Positions 1 through 11,500 of a stretch of 64,000 nucleotides of DNA are shown in pieces (the first letter of the stretch is position 1; each line of letters starts with the position of its first letter). The DNA is taken from positions 1-64,000 of the forward strand of contig JAJOKB010000097.1 in NCBI GenBank assembly GCA_021208135.1. The letters run 5' to 3'. Source of the stretch: Verrucomicrobiota bacterium (GTDB lineage Bacteria; Verrucomicrobiota; Verrucomicrobiia; Opitutales; Oceanipulchritudinaceae). A program made the translations under genes and the position numbers. Under the pieces are notes generated by a model. The model was not told the origin of the DNA. It searched no databases and saw only the letters and a program-made list of their open reading frames with translations.

Positions 1-651
1 GGCACATCTCCCCACCCCGCTCTTCCACTAGATCGGCAATGGCGAACAGAGCGGCCTTGGCATTCAAGGTATCGAGCACAGTCTCCACCAACAACACATC
101 CACGCGCTTCCAGTAAACCCAGGCCTGCTCCGGTAGGCCTCACGCAGAGCATCGAATCGATCGCCCGATACCCCGGCCGGTTCACATCCGGCGACAATGA
201 GGCGGTGCGGTTTGTCGGCCCCAACCCTCCGGCCACCCAGGCTACGCGACCGGGTTGCTCGAGCAGATTTTGTCAGCAGCGGCACGCGCCAACCGCGCAG
301 CCTCAATGTTCAATTCATAACATAAATGTTCCAACTTGTAATCCGCTTGCGCTATGCGCGTGGAATTAAAGGTGTTGGTCTCAATAATATCAGAACCAGC
401 CCGCAGATAGTCCTCATGAATACCTTGAATAATCGCAGGCTGCGTCAACACCAGCAGGTCGTTGTTGCCTCGCAAATCGTGTGCGTGCCCTGCAAAACGC
501 TGCCCCGAAAATCCTCCTCCTTGAGCTTGTGCTTTTGAATTTCCGTGCCCATGCCGCCGTCTAGCAGGACTATCCTGCGCTGCAATGCTTCTCGCAACGC
601 CGCCCGCCGCGCACCCACAGACATCCACTCAGTATTCACTAATTGACTCAT
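1..651 (-). CDS. metH: Methionine synthase N-terminal (homocysteine S-methyltransferase) region, partial at window edge and frameshifted
   Basis: Minus-strand fragments in different frames: [26 protein letters not shown], then [46 protein letters not shown], then FDALREAY; order matches the MetH N-terminal domain. Confidence 0.85.
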
Positions 652-694
652 TACATATCAACATATCAAGATTTGATGATATGTTGTCGAGTTC

Positions 695-1873
695 TTAAAC
701 TAACAAAAACTCAGGAACCTGAGTTCGGGGATACTCATAACGGGCACCCTCAAAGTTGCGCATCACCACCTGCTCATCATTGATTTCAGTGACGTATTCA
801 GGATTGATGGGGACCTTGCCGCCTCCGCCAGGGGCATCAATGACAAACTGTGGAATCGCATACCCGGTGGTATGCCCCCGCAAACCCCGGATAATTTCGA
901 TCCCGGTTTTAACATCGCTGCGCAAATGGCGCGAACCGGTAATCAAATCGCATTGGTAGAGGTAATAGGGGCGCACGCGCATCATCAACAAGCGGTGTAC
1001 CAGGGAGCGCATCACTTCCACGGAGTCGTTGACACCGCGCAGTAGCACACTCTGATTCCCCAAGGGCACGCCAGCAAAACTCAGGCGCTCACAGGCCTGC
1101 ATGAGTTCGCGGGTACACTCGCGGGGATGATTCACGTGAATGCTCATCCAAATCGGGCCATGGCGACGAAAAATATCCTGCAATCCTGGCGTAATGCGCT
1201 GAGGCAGAAACACCGGAATGCGCGACCCGATACGGATAAACTCCACATGCTTGATGGCACGCAAACGTCCGAGCAGATAATCGAGTTTCTTGTCAGACAG
1301 AATAAGCGGATCACCACCGCTCAGCAATACGTCGCGGATCTCTGTGTGTTCCTCAATATACTTGAGGGCATTCTCATAATTCGGGTGAAAGTCATAACCC
1401 ATGGCATTGGAAACCAAGCGGCTGCGGGTACAGTATCGGCAATAAGCCGCACAGACATTGGTCACCAAAAACAATACCCGGTCTGGGTAACGATGCACCA
1501 ATCCATCCACACCCATGGCATTCTCCTCGCCCACCGGATCCAGCATCTCCTCGGGAGCCGTGAACATCTCCTCTTCCCTCGGGATCACTTGACGCCGAAC
1601 AGGACAGTCGGGATCTTCCCGGTCGATCAAATTGAAAAAGTACGGAGTGATCGCCAATGCCAGCTTGTTGTTGGCAAAATTGCATCCCGCCTCCTCCTCT
1701 GCAGTCAAGGTCATAAACGAGCGCAGTTGCTCCAGCGTGGTGATACGGTTGCGGAGTTGCCAGCGATAGTCTTGCCAATCGGTTTCCGGAACATCAGACC
1801 ATAAGCCCTGTCCGGAATACCAGTTTTCTCGCGAATCTGTCGGATACATCGTTCTGTTACTATCGGGCAGCAC
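695..1873 (-). CDS. kamA: KamA family radical SAM protein (lysine 2,3-aminomutase)
   Basis: Intact 392-aa ORF with radical SAM CxxxCxxC motif (NVCAAYCRYCTRSRLV) and DVLLSGGDPLILSD. Confidence 0.93.
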   Translation of the reverse strand: MLPDSNRTMYPTDSRENWYSGQGLWSDVPETDWQDYRWQLRNRITTLEQLRSFMTLTAEEEAGCNFANNKLALAITPYFFNLIDREDPDCPVRRQVIPREEEMFTAPEEMLDPVGEENAMGVDGLVHRYPDRVLFLVTNVCAAYCRYCTRSRLVSNAMGYDFHPNYENALKYIEEHTEIRDVLLSGGDPLILSDKKLDYLLGRLRAIKHVEFIRIGSRIPVFLPQRITPGLQDIFRRHGPIWMSIHVNHPRECTRELMQACERLSFAGVPLGNQSVLLRGVNDSVEVMRSLVHRLLMMRVRPYYLYQCDLITGSRHLRSDVKTGIEIIRGLRGHTTGYAIPQFVIDAPGGGGKVPINPEYVTEINDEQVVMRNFEGARYEYPRTQVPEFLLV

Positions 1874-1983
1874 GTGTTCATGTCAATTCGTGGGCTCAGC
1901 CTTTTTTTCGGAGCTTTATACTTTACTTTTCGACCCAATTAACCATAGATTAAAGATCAAGTAACATCAAACCCTTGCAAAAT

Positions 1984-2956
1984 ATGGCAATCAAAGCGAA
2001 CAACATCATCGAAACGATCGGCAACACGCCGTTGGTCAAATTGAACAAGCTGGCAGCTGGGCTGGAAGCTGATATCTACGTAAAGTGCGAATGGTTCAAT
2101 CCATTGGCGAGCGTGAAGGACCGGATTGCACGAGCCATGATTGAGACGGCGGAAGCGGATGGCTTGCTGAAGCCGGGCGGCATAGTGGTGGAGCCTACCT
2201 CTGGCAACACAGGGATTGGTTTGGCATTTGTGTGTGCGGCGAAAGGCTATCCCTGCATCTTGACCATGCCGGAGACGATGTCGATGGAGCGCCGGATTTT
2301 GCTGGGTTTATTGGGGGCGGAAATTGTGCTGACACCCGGACCGCGTGGCATGCCTGGTGCGATTGCCAAGGCAAAAGAATTGCTGGAGCAGTACGGGGAT
2401 CGCGCGTACATGCCCTCCCAATTTGACAACCCTGCCAACCCTGAAGTTCACCGCCGCACGACCGCCGAGGAAATCTGGGAAGCGACCGGGGGTGCTGTGG
2501 ATATTTTCATCGCAGGGGTCGGTACCGGTGGCACCATCACCGGTGTGTCCGAAGTCCTGAAAAAGCGCAAACCAGGCTTTAAATCCATTGCGGTCGAGCC
2601 GGAAGCCAGCCCCGTGATCAGCGGCGGTAAGCCTGGCCCTCACAAGATCCAGGGCATTGGCGCCGGATTTATTCCCAAAAACCTGAATACCGAAATTTTG
2701 GACGAAGTCATTCAGGTCAGCAATGAGAACGCATTTGAAATCGCGCAAAAAGTATCGCTGACCGATGGTTTGGGCGTGGGTATATCCTCCGGGGGCAACG
2801 ATCTGGGCAGCGCTGCAAGTGGCTGCACGTCCCGAGAACAAGGGCAAAACCATTGTCGTGACAGCGGCCAGCCCAAGCGAGCGCTACCTCAGCACCGCCT
2901 TGGCCGAAGCCGTACGCAACAAGGTGAGCAGCCTGGAAGTTCAACCAGTCGCCTGA
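1984..2956 (+). CDS. cysK: Cysteine synthase A (O-acetylserine sulfhydrylase), one frameshift near 2791-2795
   Basis: [40 protein letters not shown]; removing one G from the G5 run restores [29 protein letters not shown]. Confidence 0.94.
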
Positions 2957-2987
2957 TTGGTTGGGATTTAGCGGAACGCTGGTGGCC

Positions 2988-3744
2988 TCAAATGGCCACT
3001 ACGCCCTCTTGGGCGAAAATAGCTTTGGCTCTGGCCACATCTTCTGCGGTAGCAGCGGGTGTGGCCATTAATTTATAGTCGGTACCCATGATTTGGTGTT
3101 TGCTCTCACCGAATTTGTGAAAGGGAAGAATTTCCACTCTTTCCACGCAATTGAGGGTTTTGATAAACCCGGCCAACCCGCGCATATTGTCCTCACCATC
3201 GGTCAGACCGGGCACTAATACAAATCGGATCCACATAGCTTTGCCCATATCACTGAGGCGTCTGGCGAAGCGCAAGGTGGGTTCCAGTTTGACACCGGTG
3301 ACCGATTTGTAGAGGGCTGGGTTCCAGCTCTTGATGTCGAGGAGGACCAAGTCGGTGGACTGCAACAAGTCGTCATCGGCCTTATCGCCGACAAAGCCGC
3401 AGGTATCGAGCGCTGTGTGCAAACCGGCTTCCTTGGCGCGTTGAAAGATGGCTTTGACAAAATCCGGCTGCAGCAAGGGTTCGCCGCCACTGATAGTGAT
3501 GCCCCCCCTTGCGGATGAAGTTACGGTAGCGCAGCGCCTGGGCTACGACTTCATCCGCCGAGGTGTAAGCACCGCATTTGTGGTCCTGGGTATCAGGATT
3601 GTGGCAGTAAACACAACGCAACGGGCACCCGGACAAGAAAACAACATATCTCAAACCGGGGCCATCGACGGAACCACAGGTTTCCACAGAGTGTACGCGT
3701 CCATATGTGGTAGCTCCTGTGGTCACTGGTCCTGGCAAAAACAT
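2988..3744 (-). CDS. pflA: Pyruvate formate-lyase activating enzyme (radical SAM), frameshift at 3502-3508
   Basis: [15 protein letters not shown] motif; removing one base from the C7 run restores [27 protein letters not shown]. Confidence 0.93.
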
Positions 3745-3755
3745 GGTTTTTGAGC

Positions 3756-6016
3756 TTAGCAGAGATCGTGGAAGGTGCGTTCGATGACATCCTTCTGCTG
3801 CTCGCGGGTGAGTTTGATGAAGTTCACGGCATAGCCTGAAACGCGCAGTGTCAATTGTGGATATTTTTCGGGATGATCCATGGCATCGAGCAATGTTTCG
3901 CGATCGAACACGTTCACATTGATGTGATGACCGCGCTCGGCGAAATAGCCATCGAGCAAGCTGACCAGGTTTTGCACCCGGTCGCCGATAGTTTTACCCA
4001 ATGCGCGGGGAACGATGGAAAAAGTGTAGGATATGCCGTCCTGACTTTCCCGATACGGCAACTTCGCGACGGAGGCCATGGAAGCAACGGCGCCATTGCG
4101 GTCGCGTCCGTGCATCGGATTAGCGCCGGGGGCAAATGGTTCGCCCGCTTTGCGGCCATCCGGAGTTGGGCCTGTTTTTTTGGCCGTACACCACATTCGA
4201 GGTAATGGTCAGCACGGATTGGGTCGCGACAGAGTTGCGGTAGGTTGGCTGCTTGCGCAGTTTATCCATAAAATTGCGGACCAAATCGCGTGCGATGGCA
4301 TCCACGCGCTCATCATTATTGCCATAGGCAGGATACTCACCTTCCACCTGATAATCAACGGCGAGCCCTTCGGCATTGCGGATCACCTTGACCTTGGCAA
4401 ACTTGACGGCTGAGAGCGAATCAGCTGCAACAGACAAACCGGCTATTCCGCAGGCCAGTGTGCGCAGGATTTTGCGGTCATGCAAAGCCATCATGATGTG
4501 TTCAGGGCAATAGCGATCGTGCATGTAGTGAATGATATTGAGGGCCTTCACGTAAGTGGCCGCCAACCAATCCTGCATGTGATCGAAGCGCTCTACCAGA
4601 TCATCGTATTCCAGATAGTCGCCTGCAAAGGCATCAAAGGCCGGTGCTACTTGTTCGCCGGTCTTTTCATCCCGTCCGCCATTGATGGCGTAGAGCATGG
4701 CTTTGGCGAGGTTGGCACGAGCTCCGAAAAACTGCATCTGTTTACCGATGCGCATAGCAGACACACAGCAGGCAATACCGTAGTCATCACCCCAATATTC
4801 CCGCATCAAATCGTCGTTTTCGTATTGAATGGCGCTGGTTTCGATCGAGACCTTGGCGCAAAAATCCTTAAACGATTCCGGCAGTTCCTGTGACCACAAT
4901 ACGGTGAGGTTGGGCTCCGGCGCAGGGCCGAGGTTGTAGAGGGTGTGCAAAACGCGGAAACTGGTGCGGGTAACCAGAGGACGGCCATCTTCACCCACCC
5001 CGCCAATGCTTTCCGTCACCCAGGTAGGATCCCCTGAAAACAGGGCATCGTAATCCGGAGTGCGAATGAAGCGCACAATGCGCATTTTCATCACAAGGTG
5101 ATCAATCAACTCCTGGGCGCTGTCTTCGGTCAGGGTACCTTCGGCAAGATCGCGCTCAATATAAAATATCGAAGAAGGTTGAGCAGCGGCCAAAAGACAT
5201 GGCGGCACCATTTTGATCCTTTACTGCGCCGAGGTAGGCAAAGTAAGTCCACTGAATAGCCTCACGGGCATTGAGGGCGGGACGGCTGATGTCAAACCCG
5301 TAGGCTTTGGCCATGCGTTTCAGCGCCTGCAGTGCGCGGATCTGGTCCTGCATTTCTTCACGGGAACGCACCCATTCGTCGTCAAACGCCTCGTTATCGG
5401 TAGCGGCAAAATCCTTCTTGCGCTCGGCAATCAAGCGATCAACTCCATACAGAGCCACCCGGCGGTAATCGCCAATAATACGCCCGCGCCCATAGCCGTC
5501 GGGTAGTCCGGTGACTATACCCGCGCTGCGGGCGGCACGGATTTCGGGAGTGTAGGCATCAAAAACACCGTCGTTGTGAGTTTTGCGATGTTTGGCAAAA
5601 ATTTCCGAAACCTGATCATCCATTTTGCGCCCATGGGCCTCCAAGGCCTTTTGCGCTATGCGCACACCACCGTAGGGCAACATCCCGCGCTTCAGAGGCG
5701 CATCGGTTTGCAGGCCAACGATCTGCTCAAGCTCCTTGCGGATATAACCCGCGCCGTGTGAGTCCACCGAACTGACAATTTTAGTGTCAGCATCGAGCAC
5801 CCCCCCGGCGGCGATCTCCTTCGCCAGCAAATCCTTCACGATCGACCACAAGGCATCAGTGCGGGTAGTCGGCCCCTTAAGGAAGGTGTCATCTCCCGCA
5901 TACGGGGTATAATTGTTCTGGATGAAGTCGCGCACATCGACGCTTTTCTGCCAGTTGCCAGCGCTAAAGTTGCGCCAGGCTTCGGTAACGGGTGTTGTTT
6001 CGTTGGCTACTATCAT
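3756..6016 (-). CDS. pflB: Formate C-acetyltransferase (pyruvate formate-lyase), two frameshifts (near 4180 and 5163-5166)
   Basis: Glycyl radical loop RVSGYAVNF at the C-terminus; [27 protein letters not shown] catalytic Cys-Cys region; directly next to pflA. Confidence 0.96.
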
Positions 6017-6126
6017 GATCGGTTATCAGTGCTATGAATTAGCTGACCTTATTAAAGAAGGAAATATTAAAGCCACCAATGAATAAGAATTACTAATAGC
6101 CCATTAAAGCCTGCCTCCTGCACAAA

Positions 6127-8429
6127 TCACTGTGAGACCGAGAGTTTTGTACGCAAAAAGCCCTCCATTGCGGACTCCATGGAGAGTATAGTGGCATCCT
6201 CTGCTGACTCGAGCGTCATGCCCTGTGGCAGGTCTGCAAGATCGAGATCTGCCCAGTTTTGCAGGTCCTCTGACCACTGAACAGCGAGTTGAACGCCTTA
6301 TCTTGAGCGACGAGAGGGATGCGATAGGCAACGCCATCAGCGGTGGACGACGCCGACACCAGGGAAGGATAATTCTCCAATGAGGCAGCTTGTTCGAGCG
6401 GCAAGTCGAAGGCGAACCGCTCCAGCACTGAAACGGGTTCTCCAAACAGGCGGACATGAGGTAAGCGTTCTCCTGCTGGCAGCTGTGTCCGTGCCCAATA
6501 AGTGTATGGGTTGGCAGCATCAACGCGCAGGATGTTTGACACGGTGAACCAGGCGGTCTGCGGATTGCCTTCAGTTGGAGCCACGGGCCTGGCAATCGCG
6601 GTTAATTGATACCTGCCAGCCGAGGGCGTCCAAGCCACGTGATAAGGCGGCTCAGTGCGCGTGGCGATGAGCACGTTGTTGGCATAAAACTCGACTGCAC
6701 TCACCGGTACGGATCCGGAAACATCCGCGGCAATTTGCAAGGGGGTGCCAGCGGGGATGAGTCCCTCTGCGCTGCTGGACAAATGGATTTCCGGGGCAGT
6801 CTGGATCGATCCGGTGGAAGCGATGTTTTGAATATTGGCATTGAAGCCGACATTGCCGCTGTGTTGCACATAGTCGCTCAACTGCAATGAACCGCCATTT
6901 CCGGTATTGTTGCGCACCACGACGTTGTCACCGCCCAATCTACCGCGCACAGTGATGCGCCCCCCACCATAAAGCAGCTCGTTATCTTCAATCAAAACGT
7001 TAAACATCGGAAACGCCCCATTATTGGTATCGGCTTCAACCAGGATATAGGCATGATCCGAGGTGAGGCCGTCGCGCCGGGTCAGGGTATTGCCGGAGAT
7101 GACCAGATTGCGGGTGTAGGGCATTTTGTAGATGCCGATGTAAGAGTTGGTGATATTGTTGCGAATGATGACGTTATCGACCATGGAGCCGTGTATCTCC
7201 TGAATCATGATACCTTCGCCATCCACGGAATAATAGGGGCCCATGCGCAACCAGTGGCGCTCAACATCAATGATATTATCCTCAATGAGGATGCTGCCAC
7301 CGGCAAAGTCGATGCCCCGGTTTTCGAGCGTATTGGCGTTGCCGACCAGAATATGTCCATTGGGATGGAGCCACCAGGGTTTGTTGGGATAATCGCGTTT
7401 GATGTTGCCCCGAACCACCAGTCCATCACCGGAAAGCATGAAACCGACCCGCATAGTGGTATACACAAAGTTGTCCAGAATTTGAATATTGGCGCGGAAC
7501 AGATTGGGTTGTTCGTGAGGTAACGCACCCCACAATCCGGATGAACCGCGCGAACCGATGCCATAATGATCGGTGTACCTGAACAAGGCCTGATGGCCTT
7601 CCAAGGCAGTGAAAGTATTCAGCGCGGAAGTATTGGCAACGATGTAGCCCGGCTGCTCAAAAGTGTCATCCTTTTCGCGCATGGCTTCCCAACCATCCTG
7701 GCGTGTATCCACGACCCAATGCACATCGTTGACCCGGTTGTTGGCGATGATGATGTTTTCAAATCCTGAGGCATTCAGGTTGTACACAAAGCGCCACGAG
7801 TGCCTTTGCCAGCCGTGCTGGTAGTCTCTCGGAATATCGGCCTGGGGTGCGGCAACGTTATTGCTGCGCAGTCCAAACAAGATGCGATTGCGGGCTCCTG
7901 TTCCACCTGAACCCAAAGCCACTCCGGCACGGTTGATGTCGATATTCACCAACCCTGTATTGGAATCGGTGGCACCATTGAGCGCATAAATAAATTTAAA
8001 CGCGGTATCATTGGGAGTTCCGCTGCCCTCAAAAGAGGGTACATATCGGGGAAACTCAAATCGCGTTGGCGGGGGAGTAACCCTGCTCGCGGGCATCCAC
8101 TATACCCTCGGGATCTGCACCTCGCAGGACGACCTGATCGCGCAGGTAAAGGTGATCATCGAAAGTATAGACGCCTCTGGGAAATAAACCACTCCGCCGC
8201 CAGCCTGCCAAGCGGCATCGCGGGCAGCAACGTAGCGTTCCATATCGTTTTCGCCGGGGAAATCAGTCACCACAAACACCCTGTCCCAGCGGACTTCATC
8301 GGTCCATAAAAGGTGTGGATCATCAGGATAATGAGCCAAAATAGGATTGTTGGTGGGCACGGTTGCTGTCGCCTGCACAGAAATCAGGGTACAGCATAAG
8401 ATGAGGGGGATAAGGGGGGAGTAACACAT
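6127..8429 (-). CDS. Secreted right-handed parallel beta-helix protein, frameshifted near 8100 and near 6280
   Basis: Signal-peptide-like start MCYSPLIPLILCCTLISVQATA; repeated NVIIRNNITNSYIGIYKM / NLVISGNTLTRRDG / NVLIEDNELLYGGG coils; repaired C-terminus VQWSEDLQNWADLDLADLPQG ending at 6127. Confidence 0.8.
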
Positions 8430-8503
8430 AGAACCATAGAACTACCACACAGCGAGACTGGTGTAAAGCCTTGCCTTTGCAGACCGGGCATGGATAGTTT
8501 CAA

Positions 8504-11500
8504 ATGGCGAAAAATAGCGTTGTAATTGCTTTTGCAATACGACAAAAAAAAGCTATGTCTATCGCTCGTCTATTGCCTCTAATCGCGTTTCCAGTCTGTT
8601 GCGGGCAACTTGCTGCCACAAACCTGTCGCCCGAAGAACTGAACCTGCTGCTGGAGGCGGGACAAATAACCACACAAACCCTTGTGCTGAGCAACAGCCA
8701 AGCCGTACCATTTGATTGGCGAGCCAGCGTAGTACAGCAGTCAGGGACCACTGCCATGATGCTGGCTGCAGGTGGCGACAGTTTTGGTTACCGCTGGTCG
8801 GACAGCAACGAAGCGGGAGGCCCTGAATTCCGCTGGTTTAGCCGCCCTGAAGCGGTTCAGGAACACCGACTGGGCGACGACGATTCAGTGGCTGTCGATC
8901 TGCCATTCAACTTTGTGTTTTACGGCGACACCTATCAGCAAATGCGCATCAGTTCGAATGGATTTCTAACCTTCGGTCCGAATGGGAATGCGCACAACAA
9001 TGCACCGATCCCCTCCCCTGCGACACCCAACGCTTTGATAGCGGTGTATTGGTGCGATTTGGATCCAACTATCGGCGACAGTTCCATTCATTCCTGGAGC
9101 GACCCAGAAACCCAGGTTTTCGTAGTCGAGTACACCAACATCCAGCGCCTGGGCGGCAGCACACCGATGACTTTTCAGGCGGTATTGCACGCCAACGGCA
9201 ATATTTCGATGAACTACGCCGACACCACTGGTATCTCCAATGTTTCAACCGCGGTCACCGTCGGTATTGAAAATGCCACTGGCACGGTAGGTAGTCAGGT
9301 TGTACACAACACGGTTTTCCAGCCGTCAGGGTTGACGATTGAATTCCGGTCGCCGACCTGGTTGAGCGTTATGCCATCCGCAGGCAGTTTGCTGCCCGGT
9401 GCATCGGTTGCACTGTCAGTGACCGCTAACGCCGGGGCCTTGAATGCAGGCCAATATGAGGGCACGATCCGATTGAGCAGCGGCTCTGAAACTCGGCATG
9501 AGGTACCGGTGCGACTGGAAGTGACTGGTCAGCCCAAACTACAGCTGGCACCATCAACCCTTACCTTTGATGTGGTTGGAGTCGGCGGCACGATCGAACG
9601 AACCCTTGATTTGAATAATGCCGGAAGCGCGCCACTGATCCTCACTGGCGCTGAAATAAACAACAATGCATTCATCTGGTTGGAACCCTGCCACTGACTA
9701 TTCCACCGGGCGGCGCGCGCAGAGTGACCTTGCGTTTTGCACCCTCGCAAACAGGCGTTTACAACGGGCAGTTGATACTGGAGGGCAACGATCCCGAACT
9801 CAACAGCCAGGCGGTCACATTGCTGGGCGAAGGACTGCCTCCGGCAAAGATTGAAGTGGACACCGGTGGTTTGCATGTAGCGCTGCTGGCTGGCGATACC
9901 TTGAAGCTTGAACTACCCATTCACAATTCCGGAACAGCGCCTCTAAACTGGCGGGTGGTGGCGGCGAATCTACCATCAGAAACTGAGTCTGCGTTCGGGT
10001 CCCAACCGCAAGGTACCAGTACCCAGCAGGGGCACCCAGCGCTGCAGGATGCCGAAGTACATACAGACCGCCTGATAGTGAGGTTTGAGGATGAACCCCA
10101 GTTTGCCCCCATGATGGCCGGGGGATCGCGGCGCGCATCGCGGGCTGATCTCGCGCAAGCAGTGGGCGCTAATACTCGACGCGCGCACGCTTTGGTGAGA
10201 AATCTGGAAATATGGGATGTCAATGAGCTACAAACAGCCCGCGCCAATGGCATTGTCCAGGCGCAACAGGATCATCCTGCTGCCGACGAAATCGTCGCCT
10301 GGCTAAGGCAGCAACCCGGGGTGCGTTATGTGGAACCTGATTATGTCATTACCGTGGATCCTATTGATCCCTTACCAATTTTGGAGAGATTTACCAGCGA
10401 CGGACCGTCAATAATAAGCAACGATCCACTTTTTGGGGATCTGTGGGGATTACACAACACTGGCCAAAATGGCGGAGTTGCCGGAGCAGACATTGATGCC
10501 ACGAGGGCCTGGCTCACACAGAGGGAGGCCGCCGAAATAATCATCGCAGTGATCGACACCGGAGTGGATTATACACACCCGGATATCGCTGCCAACATGT
10601 GGCGTAACCCTGGAGAAATTCCGGGCAACGGCCTGGACGATGACGGCAATGGTTACATTGATGACGTGTTCGGATATGATTTTGTGAACAACAATGGCAA
10701 TCCCATGGATGATCACAACCATGGCACCCATTGTGCAGGAACCATAGCAGCGGTAGGCGACAACGGAATTGGCATAACCGGTGTCGCGTGGCGGGCGCAA
10801 ATCATGGCACTGAAATTCCTCGACTCGAGGGGCAGCGGACGACTCTCAGACGCGCTATTGGCCATAGAATATGCTTATCAGAATGGAGCGCATATCGCCA
10901 GCAACAGCTGGGGCGGTGGCGGTTACACTCAAGCCATGCAAGATGTGATCGCAGCCGCCAATGAGGCGGGAATGCTGTTCATTGCCGCAGCGGGCAACAG
11001 TTCGAGCGACAACGACGCCAACCCCACCTACCCCGCCAATTATGACTTGCCCAACGTTATCGCGGTAGCTGCTACCACCCGGCACGACACCCTGGCGAAT
11101 TTCTCGAATTTCGGTGCAGAAACAGTACACCTGGGAGCCCCTGGACAAGCGATCGTGAGCACCACTATCAACAACTCCTACGCTTCATTCAGTGGCACTT
11201 CCATGGCGACCCCGCACGTTTCAGGAGCCGCCGCACTCTTGCTTGCCAGGAACCCCTTGCTAAGCCCCGCGCAAGTGAAGGAAATTTTGCTCAATGCGGT
11301 CGATCCTTTGCCCTCGCTGGCAGGACGAGTCGCCAGCGGCGGGCGCTTGAATTTACGGCGGACGCTAGAGGCTGCATCCCCACCATGGCTGGCTCCAGCA
11401 ACACGCTCTGGTACAGTTGCCCCAGGCGAAACCTATATTTTGCAGGTCGAGTTTTCGGCGGATTCAATGCCAGCAGGGATTACAACAGGACAGTTGCTCA

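Noticed and set aside
1127-1804. 225-aa plus-strand ORF
   Set aside because: Lies antisense to intact kamA; shadow ORF in a high-coding-density region with no recognisable domain
2988-6016. Possible programmed frameshifting in pflA/pflB
   Set aside because: Frameshifts occur in many unrelated genes and are mended by single homopolymer edits; error is the simpler explanation
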